The position numbers and the translations under genes were made by a program. From Oleomonas cavernae (GTDB lineage: Bacteria > Pseudomonadota > Alphaproteobacteria > Zavarziniales > Zavarziniaceae), in the NCBI RefSeq assembly GCF_003590945.1, contig NZ_QYUK01000008.1, positions 62,001 to 126,000 on the forward strand: a stretch of DNA of 64,000 nt. Reading direction: 5' to 3'. This document shows, piece by piece, positions 39,155 through 47,244 of the stretch. How positions within the stretch are numbered: position 1 is the stretch's first letter; each line of letters begins with the position of its first letter. The notes beneath the pieces were generated by a model, which saw only the letters and a program-made list of their open reading frames with translations, searched no databases and had not been told where the DNA came from.

Positions 39155-40252
39155 CTAATCCTCGAAGCTGGAGAGGGCGGAACAGGCCCCGCACTTGCCG
39201 CAGCCGGCCTTGATGTCGGCCGAGCGCAGCGCGGCGGATTTCAGCATGGCGCCCAGGGGCGCCAGGATCTCGCGCATGAAGGCCGGCGACGGGGCGGGAT
39301 GATCTTCCAGCGGCGTGCCCGAGATCGGCACGAAGGGCACCACGAAGGGATAGACGCCCAGGCCGATCAAGGTTTGCGAGATTTCCAGGATCGCTTCCCT
39401 GGTATCGCCCAGGCCGGCCAGGATATAGGTCGAGACCTGGCCCCGGCCGAAGACGGGCACCGCCACCTTGAAGGCGTCCAGGTAACGGGAAATCGGCACG
39501 CTGGCCTTGCCCGGCATGATGCGCGCCCGCACCTCCGGCGTTACCGCTTCCAGGTGCATGCCCAGCGCATCGACGCCGGCCGCCTTCAACCGCTGGAACC
39601 AGATGTCGTCGTCGGGCGGCTCGCACTGGGCCTGGATCGGCAGGTCGACGGCGGCCTTCACGGCAAAGGCGCTGTCGCACAGGATCTTGGCGCCGCGGTC
39701 GGTGGCATTGGGCGTGCCCGTGGTCATCACCATGTGCTTGACCCCGTCCAGCAACACGGCGGCACGGGCGACTTCCGCCAGTTGCTCCGGCGACTTGTGG
39801 GCGATCGTCCGGCCGGCCGCCAGCGACTGCCCGATCGAGCAGAACTGGCAGGTCTTCTTGCGGCTGCCGTAGCGGATGCAGGTTTGCAGCACCGTGGTGG
39901 CCAGTACGTCACGGCCGTGCAGGACCGCGATCTTGGAATAGGGAATGCCGTCGAAGGTCTGCAGGGCATAGAAGCGCGGGGACAACGGGAACGACACCCG
40001 GCCGACATCGACACCGTCGCGCGCGATCGTGCTGTAACCCTCCGCGTCCGGGCGGCTGGCGACGTAGGGCGAGGCGAAGGCGCCGGCGGTATGCACCGGC
40101 ACCATCACGGTGCGGCCCTCGACCGTCATCGCCTTGTGATCCGACGGCCCCGCGCCGCCGCGCCGGCTGGCGGCGCCGGCGCTGGGATCAGCCAGCCGAA
40201 CCCCGAAGGACTGCAATTCGGTGATCAGGGATTGGGTCGCTGTCGGTTTCAT
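39155..40252 (-). CDS. nitD: Nit1C radical SAM protein NitD (MSMEG_0568 family)
   Basis: A 365-residue radical SAM enzyme. The cluster-binding cysteines are in [15 protein letters not shown], spaced CX9CX2C instead of the canonical CX3CX2C. A second Cys group, CGKCGACS, lies at the C-terminus and may bind another cluster. [14 protein letters not shown] and PIQAQCEPP follow. ATG 40252 has AAGGAG seven bases upstream; GTG 40258 is an alternative. It lies between nitC and nitE. Confidence 0.9.
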   Translation of the reverse strand: MKPTATQSLITELQSFGVRLADPSAGAASRRGGAGPSDHKAMTVEGRTVMVPVHTAGAFASPYVASRPDAEGYSTIARDGVDVGRVSFPLSPRFYALQTFDGIPYSKIAVLHGRDVLATTVLQTCIRYGSRKKTCQFCSIGQSLAAGRTIAHKSPEQLAEVARAAVLLDGVKHMVMTTGTPNATDRGAKILCDSAFAVKAAVDLPIQAQCEPPDDDIWFQRLKAAGVDALGMHLEAVTPEVRARIMPGKASVPISRYLDAFKVAVPVFGRGQVSTYILAGLGDTREAILEISQTLIGLGVYPFVVPFVPISGTPLEDHPAPSPAFMREILAPLGAMLKSAALRSADIKAGCGKCGACSALSSFED

Positions 40253-40263
40253 GGACACACTCC

Positions 40264-41346
40264 TTAAAACGAACGGCCTTGGGCCTTGACCTCGGCAGGG
40301 CGGACACGATCTTCCTGACCGTCATCCCGGCGAAGGCCGGGATCCACTGTCGTGGAGTACTGGGACGGACCCGTATCGCCCCCGCCGTGGATCCCGGCCT
40401 TCGCCGGGATGACGGTGTTGTGAGTGGTGACGACCGGGCTGGTGGCACGGTTGTCGTGGTTGAGGCTGAGCAGTTCGGGCCGGGCGTAGTGGCCGACCGA
40501 ATCCATCATGCGTTTGCGCTTGGTGATCAGGCGCATGTCGAGGTCGGCGACCAGGATGCCCTCGCCTGAGGTCAGCGGCGGCACCAGGTGGCTGCCCTCG
40601 GGCGAGACAATGGCGGTGTGACAGCCGCCGCGCAGGCCCTTCTGCAATTTGGGATCGGGTGTGATCGCGTCGATCTGCGCCTCGCTCAGCCAGCCGGTGG
40701 CATTGACCACGAAGCAGCCCGATTCCAGCGCGTGATGGCGGATCGTCACCTCCATCTGTTCGCCGAAAATCGGCCCGACCATCGAGCCGGGGAACTGGCT
40801 GGCGTGAATTTCCTCGTGCTGGGCCATCAGCGTGTAGCGGGCCAGCGGGTTGTAATGCTCCCAGCAGGCGAGCGCGCCGACCCGGCCCACGGCGGTCTCG
40901 ACCACGGCCAGGCCTGAACCGTCGCCCTGGCCCCAGATCATCCGTTCGTGGAAGGTCGGCGTGATCTTGCGGCGCTTGAGGGCCAGCGTGCCGTCGGCAT
41001 CGAAGATGAGCTGGGCATTGTAGAGCGAGCCGTAATCGCGCTCGTTCACCCCCAGCACCACGACGATGCCGTGGGCGCGGGCCGCGGCCGCCACCGCCTG
41101 GGTCACGGGACCCGGGACGGTGACGGCATGCTCGTACAGGCGCAGATGGTCCTGGCCTGTCGAGACCGGCGGATGGACGAAGGAGAAATAAGGGTAGTAG
41201 GGCACGAAGGTCTCGGGGAAGACCACGAATTGGGCGCCCTTCCCCGCCGCCTCCGCGATGGCATTGCAGACCCGTTCGAGCGTGCGCGCGGGCTGCTCGA
41301 TATCGGGGGCGATCTGAACCGCCGCTGCCCTGACGACCCGTGACAT
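40264..41346 (-). CDS. nitC: Nit1C nitrilase NitC (sll0784 family) with repeat-derived C-terminus
   Basis: Carbon-nitrogen hydrolase, 360 residues. The catalytic triad is Glu in [12 protein letters not shown], Lys in [13 protein letters not shown] and Cys in [15 protein letters not shown]. The native domain seems to end near residue 310 after [12 protein letters not shown]. Residues about 311-343 (VIPAKAGIH ... [10 protein letters not shown]) are the translation of palindromic repeat B, so the tail is acquired. In other bacteria Nit1C is linked to growth on cyanide as nitrogen source, with this nitrilase essential. It is one base from the nitB gene. Confidence 0.93.
   Translation of the reverse strand: MSRVVRAAAVQIAPDIEQPARTLERVCNAIAEAAGKGAQFVVFPETFVPYYPYFSFVHPPVSTGQDHLRLYEHAVTVPGPVTQAVAAAARAHGIVVVLGVNERDYGSLYNAQLIFDADGTLALKRRKITPTFHERMIWGQGDGSGLAVVETAVGRVGALACWEHYNPLARYTLMAQHEEIHASQFPGSMVGPIFGEQMEVTIRHHALESGCFVVNATGWLSEAQIDAITPDPKLQKGLRGGCHTAIVSPEGSHLVPPLTSGEGILVADLDMRLITKRKRMMDSVGHYARPELLSLNHDNRATSPVVTTHNTVIPAKAGIHGGGDTGPSQYSTTVDPGLRRDDGQEDRVRPAEVKAQGRSF
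40321..40414. repeat. Palindromic repeat family B inside the nitC 3' end
   Basis: Arms GTCATCCCGGCGAAGGCC and the complementary GGCCTTCGCCGGGATGAC enclose a 94-base element within the last 30 codons or so of nitC, in frame. The same family lies in intergenic sequence at 25846-25950 and, as a half copy, at 43716-43745. Confidence 0.88.
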
Positions 41347-41347
41347 C

Positions 41348-41830
41348 TCAAAGCGTCCAGGTGTTCAGGATGAAGGCGCCATCGGCCCGGTGCAGCAGGA
41401 TCAGGTCCAGCACGTCGAGCGGGCTGATCGGGGTGATGCCCGGGATCAGCGAGGGCTCGCCGTGGCCGTAGAGCGCCTGGAGCGCGAAGCGGCAGGCGAA
41501 GACCTTGCCGCCCTCGCCCATGAACTTGACCACCTGGTTGTTCATCGCCAGGTGGCCGGGGAAGGCCTCGTCGCCCAGGGTGGGGAAGCCGCGTTGCACG
41601 CCAAGGGTCACACCCGGGCCATAGAGCAGGACCGAGGTCTCGAAGCCCTTGCGCAGCAGGCGGGTGGCCTGGAGCAGGTTGACGAGGCCGATCGAGCCTT
41701 CGAAGGCCACGGTGTGGAAGGTGACCAGGGCCTTTTCGCCCGGCTTGGCCTTCACGTCCTCGAACAGCTTCTGCTCGTAGTCGACGAAGAAGTCGCCCTT
41801 CTGGTGGGCTGGCTTGGTAACGGCAGGCAT
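41348..41830 (-). CDS. nitB: Nit1C protein NitB (MSMEG_0572/sll0783 family)
   Basis: A 160-residue protein and first gene of the cluster. [45 protein letters not shown] and [20 protein letters not shown] match the family found at the head of Nit1C clusters; the fold is probably DsrE-like (inference). Its function is not known. A consensus sigma-54 promoter lies 55 bases upstream and should drive nitBCDEFGH. Confidence 0.9.
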   Translation of the reverse strand: MPAVTKPAHQKGDFFVDYEQKLFEDVKAKPGEKALVTFHTVAFEGSIGLVNLLQATRLLRKGFETSVLLYGPGVTLGVQRGFPTLGDEAFPGHLAMNNQVVKFMGEGGKVFACRFALQALYGHGEPSLIPGITPISPLDVLDLILLHRADGAFILNTWTL

Positions 41831-41884
41831 TGCATCTCTCCCAGGTTGTCAGGCGAGCACCGTAAGGGTGGTCGTCGGAGAAAT

Positions 41885-41900
41885 TGCAAACGCCGTGCCA
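41885..41900 (-). promoter_or_regulatory. Sigma-54 promoter of the Nit1C cluster
   Basis: On the minus strand the bases read TGGCAC-GGCGT-TTGCA, an exact match to the -24/-12 consensus (TGGCAC-N5-TTGCA). The predicted transcription start is about 40 bases before nitB. Nitrogen control through RpoN and an NtrC-type activator fits a nitrogen-scavenging cluster. No clear NtrC enhancer site was found by eye in 41901-42240. Confidence 0.88.
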
Positions 41901-42241
41901 GTCAAGTTTCTGCACAATCGATAGTCAGAATCGAAAAAATGCGATCAATTTTTCCAGTCAATGACCGGATTCCGCCCGAAAAGCGCCGGATCACTTTTTG
42001 GGCACTGCGACTCATTTAGGCGGGCCGCAGTTCATTTTCTGTGCAGCGCCCCTCCTCCCGCAGAACCGCGAGAAAGCCCCGGAAAGCCGCCGGAAGGCCC
42101 CGGGAAAGCCTTTCGGGCTCTGGCGCGGCCGCCATTCCAAGTTTTCTTGCGCAGCGCAGCAATCGGGTGTTTCATAAAGTCATCCAACGGCGGTAATGCG
42201 GCCAAGCCTGGGCCGAGACGCAGGGTGCGACCGAGATCAAG

Positions 42242-42281
42242 ATGCAGTCAATTGAACCTGAAATGATCAAATTGACTGCAT
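42242..42281. promoter_or_regulatory. 12-bp inverted repeat upstream of the MocR-type gene
   Basis: ATGCAGTCAATT (42242-42253) and AATTGACTGCAT (42270-42281) form a perfect inverted repeat with a 16-base spacer, ending 20 bases before the MocR start. It is the likely autoregulatory operator. The 471-base gap 41831-42301 otherwise holds the Nit1C sigma-54 promoter and nothing else recognisable. Confidence 0.72.
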
Positions 42282-42301
42282 TCAAGTTTGGGCATTGATC
42301 G

Positions 42302-43699
42302 ATGGGGCGCAAACTGGTCGGCTGGATCCCGCAGATCGGCAAGAGCATCGGGCCGCACTACCAGGCCATCGCCGACGCGATCGAGGCCGACATCCGCATC
42401 GGCCGCCTGGCCCCGGCCGACCGCCTGCCGCCGCAGCGGGTCCTGGCCCAGCAACTGGGCCTGAACTTCACCACCGTCGCCCGCGCCTATGTCGAGGCGC
42501 AGCGCCGGGGCCTGATCGAGTCCCGCGTCGGCGCCGGCAGCTTCGTGCGCGGCGAGGCGACCGCCAGCCCCAAGCCCGCCCGCCGCCGCGACCTGGTCGA
42601 CCTGACCATGAACCTGCCGCCCGAGCCCGAAGACCCGGTGCTGCTGGAGCGCATGCGCCTGGGGCTGGAGGAGATCGGCACCAACCTGACCGCGCTGCTG
42701 CGCTACCAGGGTTTCGGCGGCGCGCCGGCGGACAAGGACGCGGCGGTGACCTGGCTTGCCCGGCATCATCGCCTGGAGGTGCCGCGCGACCGGGTGCTGG
42801 TCTGCCCCGGCGCCCACAGCGCCCTGCTGGCAACCTTAAGCGTGCTTGCCAAGGCGGGCGACGTGGTCTGCTGCGAGGACCTGACCTATCCCGGCATCCG
42901 CGCGCTCACCGCGCAACTGGGGCTGCAACTGGTGGGCCTGGCCCAGGACGGCGAGGGCATCAGCGCCGATGCCTTCGAGGAGGCGTGCCGGCGCCATGCC
43001 CCCAAGGCGCTCTATTGTAACCCCACCCTGCTCAACCCGACCACGGCGACGATCTCGGCGCGCCGGCGCGCGGCGCTGATCGCGGTGGCCCGCCGGCATG
43101 GCGTGAAGATCATCGAGGACGATGCCTATGGCAGCGTGCCGGTGGCCCCGCCCCCGCCGTTCGCTGCCCTGGCCCCCGATATCACCTATTACGTGGCGGG
43201 CCTCGCCAAGTGCCTGGGTGCGGGCCTGCGCGTCGCCTATCTGGCGGCACCGGACAATCGCAGCGTCTGGCCCCTGGCCGCGTCCCTGCGCGCCGCCACC
43301 GTCATGGCCTCGCCGATCACGGTGGCGATCGCCAGCCACTGGATCATCGAAGGGATAGCCGAGGATGTGCTGGCCGCGATCCGCCAGGAGTCGCGCGCCC
43401 GCCAGGGCCTGGTGCGCGAGATCCTGCCGGCCGGCAGCTACCTGACCGACCCGGAAGCCTTCCACCTCTGGGTTTCCCTGCCCACACCCTGGAGCCGCTC
43501 GAGCTTTGCCGATCACATGCGCTCATCCGGCATGGGCGTGGTGGTGAGCGACGCCTTCGCCGTCTCCCGCCCGCCGCCCGAAGCCGTGCGCGTCTGCCTG
43601 GGCGGCGTCGTCGGCCGCCAGGAGACGAGGCACGCGCTGGAATTCCTGGCCGACGCGCTCGCCCACCCCTCGCCCGCGGTGGCGTCGGGGATTATTTGA
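42302..43699 (+). CDS. MocR/PdxR-type GntR family regulator with aminotransferase-like domain
   Basis: A 465-residue transcription factor. The N-terminal GntR winged HTH (about 15-85) has LPPQRVLAQQLGLNFTTVAR. The C-terminal fold-type I PLP domain (about 100-460) has YCNPTLLNPTTATIS, IIEDDAYG and Lys in YVAGLAKCLGAGLRVAYL as the PLP anchor. It is divergent from Nit1C across 471 bases and preceded by a perfect inverted repeat, so it may control itself, the nit genes, or both. Its effector is presumably an amino acid or amine bound as a PLP aldimine. Confidence 0.92.
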   Translation: MGRKLVGWIPQIGKSIGPHYQAIADAIEADIRIGRLAPADRLPPQRVLAQQLGLNFTTVARAYVEAQRRGLIESRVGAGSFVRGEATASPKPARRRDLVDLTMNLPPEPEDPVLLERMRLGLEEIGTNLTALLRYQGFGGAPADKDAAVTWLARHHRLEVPRDRVLVCPGAHSALLATLSVLAKAGDVVCCEDLTYPGIRALTAQLGLQLVGLAQDGEGISADAFEEACRRHAPKALYCNPTLLNPTTATISARRRAALIAVARRHGVKIIEDDAYGSVPVAPPPPFAALAPDITYYVAGLAKCLGAGLRVAYLAAPDNRSVWPLAASLRAATVMASPITVAIASHWIIEGIAEDVLAAIRQESRARQGLVREILPAGSYLTDPEAFHLWVSLPTPWSRSSFADHMRSSGMGVVVSDAFAVSRPPPEAVRVCLGGVVGRQETRHALEFLADALAHPSPAVASGII

Positions 43700-43715
43700 A
43701 GGCTACTGTCTCGAC

Positions 43716-43745
43716 GCCCGGATCCCCTTTCGCCGGGATGACGAA
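43716..43745. repeat. Half copy of palindromic repeat family B
   Basis: The stretch GCCCGGATCCCCTTTCGCC then GGGATGACGAA corresponds to one arm of the family B element seen at 25846 and 40321. It occupies most of the 59-base gap between the MocR gene and the DNA-alkylation-repair gene. Confidence 0.65.
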
Positions 43746-43758
43746 TGGTGGAAATCGG

Positions 43759-44448
43759 ATGAGCAGCGACCAGACCCAAGCCGTCGTCGATTGGCTCAAA
43801 AGCCAGGGCACCAAGGCCGCGCGCGACGGCATGGCGCGCTTTGCCATCCCGTCCGACAGGGCCTTCGGGGTTTCCGTCGGGACCATGCGGAAAGAGGCCA
43901 GGCGGCTGGGGCGCGATCACGATCTTGCCCAGGCGCTGTGGGGAACAGGCTGGTACGAGGCGCGCATGATGGCGATCTTCCTCGCCGAGCCGGCATGGGT
44001 CACACCGGCGCAGATGGAGCGCTGGGCCGGCGATTTCGACAATTGGGCGGTCTGCGACACCGCCTGCTTTCACCTGTGGGACCATACGGCCCATGCCTGG
44101 GCCAAGGCCGAGCAATGGGCGGACCGGCCCGAGGAATTCGTCAGGCGCGCGGCTTTCGCCCTGATCTGGGCATTGAGCGTGCACGACAGGAAGGCTGCCG
44201 ACGCGCCCTTCGTCCAGGGCCTGGCCCGCATCGAGGCCGCAGCGACCGACGAGCGCAATTTCGTCAAGAAAGCCGTCAACATGGCCCTGCGCGCCATCGG
44301 CAAGCGCAACCCGGCACTCAATGCCGCGGCGGTGGCGTCGGCACGGCGGCTGGCAGCGTCGACGGATACCACGGCACGCTGGGTGGGCAAGGATGCCCTG
44401 CGGGAGTTGACCGGTGCCGCCGTGACCAAGCGGCTGGCGGCGCGCTAG
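43759..44448 (+). CDS. DNA alkylation repair protein (AlkD-like HEAT repeat)
   Basis: A 229-residue HEAT-like-repeat protein of the AlkC/AlkD family. FGVSVGTMRKEARRLGRDHDLA, ALWGTGWYEARMMAIFLAEP, WAGDFDNWAVCDTACFHLW and RRAAFALIWALSVHD are typical. AlkD relatives excise alkylpurines or, in non-catalytic members, bind nucleic acid. The conserved DNWAVCD loop fits an active member. ATG 43759 is the natural start after the repeat. Its stop overlaps that of the convergent 44445 gene by four bases. Confidence 0.88.
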   Translation: MSSDQTQAVVDWLKSQGTKAARDGMARFAIPSDRAFGVSVGTMRKEARRLGRDHDLAQALWGTGWYEARMMAIFLAEPAWVTPAQMERWAGDFDNWAVCDTACFHLWDHTAHAWAKAEQWADRPEEFVRRAAFALIWALSVHDRKAADAPFVQGLARIEAAATDERNFVKKAVNMALRAIGKRNPALNAAAVASARRLAASTDTTARWVGKDALRELTGAAVTKRLAAR

Positions 44449-44777
44449 GAGCGACTGGCTCTGGTGATGACCAGGGCGATTTCGTCGCCGTTGCGCTGCA
44501 GGCGCTTGGTCGCCATGGCGGGCAGCGGAATGCTGCGGTTGATGCAGTAGAAAACCAGGGCGGCGGCCAGGGTCTCGCTGGTCAGGGTGAAGTCGACCGG
44601 CTCCGCCTCGTCGTCGGGGCGGATCGACAGCGTGGTCTGGATATTGGGCGCCTCGGTGAAGGAAATGCCCAGGACCTTGCCCTTGGGGATCGGCAACTTG
44701 CGCCGGGCATGAAAATCGCCGATCGCCGCGACGATCTCGTGCGGGCGAAAGCTGATATGGCGGGTTTCCGTGGGCAT
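44445..44777 (-). CDS. Hypothetical protein
   Basis: A 110-residue protein I do not recognise. It has no signal peptide or membrane segment. The pattern is mixed alpha/beta, with RPHEIVAAIGDFHARRKLPIP, an acidic middle (IRPDDEAEPVDFTLTSE) and a basic C-terminus (TKRLQRNGDEIALVITRA). It is convergent with the alkylation-repair gene and follows the P1 peptidase gene on the opposite side of a 27-base gap. Coding looks real by codon use. Confidence 0.65.
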   Translation of the reverse strand: MPTETRHISFRPHEIVAAIGDFHARRKLPIPKGKVLGISFTEAPNIQTTLSIRPDDEAEPVDFTLTSETLAAALVFYCINRSIPLPAMATKRLQRNGDEIALVITRASRS

Positions 44778-44804
44778 GGTGGCACCAGCATGCCGCCCGC
44801 GACC

Positions 44805-45893
44805 TTAATTTTCTGCAAACAGCGCGGCCACCCGCTCGGGATCGAGCGCCGGCACCACCCGGCCGTCGCGGCCGGTCATGGTTTGCGCCGCCAGCATGGC
44901 GTTGACCACCGCCTCCTCGACGCTTTCGACCACCGCCAGGTAGAGCGCGTCGAGATCGTCGTTGGTGACGGCCTCCAAGCGCAGCAGCGGTGGCTCGGGC
45001 AAGGGACCGGGATCATTGGCGGTCGAAAAGGCCAGGAAGATGTCGCCGGATGAATTGCCCGAGGGCGTGCCGTTGCGGCCGATGCCGATGGCGGCACGGC
45101 GGGCCAGGCGCTCGAGCTGCGAGGGCAGCAAGGGCGCATCGGTGGCCAGGATCACGATGATCGAGCCGGTCTCGCGGGTCCAGATCGGCCGGGGCGGCAG
45201 CTTCTCGCCCACCCGCACCCCGCAGATCTCCAGCCAGGGGCCGCGGCCGTGGTTGGCCTGGACCAGGGCCCCCACGGTAAAGGTGCCGGCGCGCACGCTG
45301 GCCCGGCGCGAGGCGGTGCCGGTGCCACCCTTGTATTCATAGGCGATCATGCCGGTGCCGCCGCCGACATTGCCCTCCGCCACCGGGCCGCCCCTGGCCG
45401 CCTCGAGGGCGGCGATGACATCGCCCTCGGTCACATGCAGGCCTTCGATGTCGTTCAGCCAGCCGTCATAGGTCTCCCCCACCACGGGCAGGAGCCAGAG
45501 CGAGCGGGTGATCTCGTCGCGGAACCGCGACAGCATCCAGCGGATGGTGGCGTGATGGGCGACGCCCACCGACAGGGTGTTGGTGATGGTGATCGGCCCG
45601 GTGAACCAGCCGCCGTCACGCACCCAGTGCGAGCCCGTCAGTTCGCCATTGCCGTTCATCGAAAAGACGCCCGCCCAGACCGGGTGCAGCAGGTCGCCGG
45701 CCGGGCGCGGCAGGATCGCGGTGACGCCGGTGCGGATGGGCGCGTTCTCGTCGATCAGGGTGGTGAAGCCCACGGTCACGCCGGGCACATCGGTGATGGC
45801 ATTGTCCGGCCCGGGGGTGCCGCGGAAGGGGATATTCAGGCCCCGGCCACGCTTGCGCCCGTTGGGACTGGTCAGGTGGCTGTCGGCGGTCAT
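44805..45893 (-). CDS. P1 family peptidase (DmpA-like, self-processing)
   Basis: A 362-residue Ntn-type hydrolase related to D-aminopeptidase DmpA and beta-peptidyl aminopeptidases. It has RGLNIPFRGTPGPDNAITDV, GVFSMNGNGELTGSHW, GGGTGMIAYEYKGGTGTASR, and the GNSSGDIFLAFST segment holding the nucleophilic Ser at the autocleavage site. No signal peptide is seen. It follows the Rrf2 gene by nine bases and probably belongs to the same transcript. Confidence 0.9.
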   Translation of the reverse strand: MTADSHLTSPNGRKRGRGLNIPFRGTPGPDNAITDVPGVTVGFTTLIDENAPIRTGVTAILPRPAGDLLHPVWAGVFSMNGNGELTGSHWVRDGGWFTGPITITNTLSVGVAHHATIRWMLSRFRDEITRSLWLLPVVGETYDGWLNDIEGLHVTEGDVIAALEAARGGPVAEGNVGGGTGMIAYEYKGGTGTASRRASVRAGTFTVGALVQANHGRGPWLEICGVRVGEKLPPRPIWTRETGSIIVILATDAPLLPSQLERLARRAAIGIGRNGTPSGNSSGDIFLAFSTANDPGPLPEPPLLRLEAVTNDDLDALYLAVVESVEEAVVNAMLAAQTMTGRDGRVVPALDPERVAALFAEN

Positions 45894-45902
45894 GGGGCGA
45901 CC

Positions 45903-46361
45903 TTAGATGTGGTACATCAGGTTGTCGACGGTGGAGCCGCCGGTGCCGTCGCGCAGATCGGCCAGGGTGGTTTTGTCCAGCACGCTGGCGATGGCATCGC
46001 GCACCTGCAGCATCAGGGCGCGCACGCCGCAGGTATAGACGTCGGGGCAATCGTCGCAGGCCTTGAAGGACGATTTGCTGGCGCAGGCGATGGGGGCCAG
46101 CGGCCCGTCCAGCGTGCGCACCACGTCGCCTAAGCGGATCTGGTAGGCGGGCTGGCCCAGGGAGTAGCCGCCGCGCGGGCCCTTCTTGCTGTTGACCAAG
46201 CCGGTCTTGCGCAGGTCGACCAGGATGCCGTCGAGGAATTTCTTGGGGATCTGGTTGGCCTGGGCGATATCCACCCCCTGCGCCGTTTCACCCGCGGGCA
46301 GGCGGGCCAGATGGACCAGGGCCTTGATGCCGTATTTGCCCTTGTTGCTCAACATCGACAT
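45903..46361 (-). CDS. Rrf2 family transcriptional regulator
   Basis: A 152-residue winged-HTH protein: NKGKYGIKALVHLARLPAG, IPKKFLDGILVDLRKTGLV and KKGPRGGYSLGQPAYQIRLG are Rrf2 hallmarks. Four cysteines in ACASKSSFKACDDCPDVYTC could hold an Fe-S cluster, as in IscR/NsrR, although spacing is not identical. It starts three bases after yehW, so it is probably cotranscribed with the transporter and may sense redox or cysteine status. Confidence 0.88.
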   Translation of the reverse strand: MSMLSNKGKYGIKALVHLARLPAGETAQGVDIAQANQIPKKFLDGILVDLRKTGLVNSKKGPRGGYSLGQPAYQIRLGDVVRTLDGPLAPIACASKSSFKACDDCPDVYTCGVRALMLQVRDAIASVLDKTTLADLRDGTGGSTVDNLMYHI

Positions 46362-46364
46362 GGA

Positions 46365-47126
46365 TCAGCCTTGGGGTGGCAGGCGGCGTTGGAGACGGCG
46401 GTCCAGCCGCTCGAAGACAAGGTCGACCAGGATGGCGAACAGGCCGACCACGATCGCCCCTTGCAGGACATAGGCGGGGTTGGACCCGGCCAGCCCCTCG
46501 ATGATCGGCGAGCCCAGGGTGAGCGCCCCCACCGTCGAGCCGATGGTGGCGGTGCCGATATTGATCACCACCGAGGTGCGCACCCCGGTCAGGATGATGG
46601 GCGCGGCCAGCGGCAATTCGACCTGGAGCAGGCGGCCCAGCGGGGTCAGCCCCAAGCCGTCCGCACTGTCCTTCACCCCGTCGGAGACGGAGCGCAGCCC
46701 GGCGATGGTGCTGTCCACCACCGGCAGCAGGCCGTAGAGGCTGAGCGCGATCAAGGTGGGCACGGCGCCATAGCCGGCGATGGGCACGCAGATCGCCAGC
46801 ACCGCCGACGGCGGCAGGGTCTGCCCCACGGCGGTGACGGTGTCGACCACGCCGCGGAATTCCTGGCCGGCGGGCCGCGTGACGAAGGTGCCGATGGCGA
46901 TGCCGGCGCCGACCACGACCAGGCTGGAGACGGCGACCAGGCCGGCATGGGACAGGGTCAGTTCCAGGAACGTCGCCCTTGTGTACATCGGCCGGTCCAG
47001 CTCGGGGAACCACCAGTGGAACACCGGCTCGGCCTGCTGCAGGCCGATGACCAGCACCAGGAAGGCCGTGCCCACCAGCAGCAGCGGCCAGGGCGATGCC
47101 GGCCGGGACACGGCGGCGATGCTCAT
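46365..47126 (-). CDS. yehW: Osmoprotectant ABC transporter permease YehW-like
   Basis: Inner-membrane permease of an OpuC/Yeh-type glycine-betaine importer. The 253-residue product has about six hydrophobic segments and the OpuBC signature ALSLYGLLPVVDSTIAGLRSV with GLGLTPLGRLLQVELPLAAP. It is the last transporter gene; 118 bases holding repeat C separate it from the ATPase. Order ZYXW matches E. coli yehZYXW. Confidence 0.88.
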   Translation of the reverse strand: MSIAAVSRPASPWPLLLVGTAFLVLVIGLQQAEPVFHWWFPELDRPMYTRATFLELTLSHAGLVAVSSLVVVGAGIAIGTFVTRPAGQEFRGVVDTVTAVGQTLPPSAVLAICVPIAGYGAVPTLIALSLYGLLPVVDSTIAGLRSVSDGVKDSADGLGLTPLGRLLQVELPLAAPIILTGVRTSVVINIGTATIGSTVGALTLGSPIIEGLAGSNPAYVLQGAIVVGLFAILVDLVFERLDRRLQRRLPPQG

Positions 47127-47145
47127 GGCGCCCTGCCCTTCCGCC

Positions 47146-47228
47146 CTGCGTCCTTCGACAGGCTCAGGATGAGGAAAGTCTTTTTGGCATAAAGATTCTC
47201 CTCATGGTGAGCCTGTCGAACCACGCAG
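47146..47228. repeat. Dispersed palindromic repeat family C (copy 2)
   Basis: Arms CTGCGTCCTTCGACAGGCTC and the imperfect complement ending CTGTCGAACCACGCAG, with inner CAGGATGAGGA/TCCTCATGG. It lies inside the yeh operon between yehX and yehW. The related copy is at 30505-30615. Confidence 0.8.
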
Positions 47229-47244
47229 GATGCCTGTCCCGCCC

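Noticed and set aside
41901-42240. NtrC enhancer sites for the Nit1C promoter
   Set aside because: TGCAC half sites occur (near 41911 and 42038) but no paired GCAC-N-GTGC site of the right spacing.
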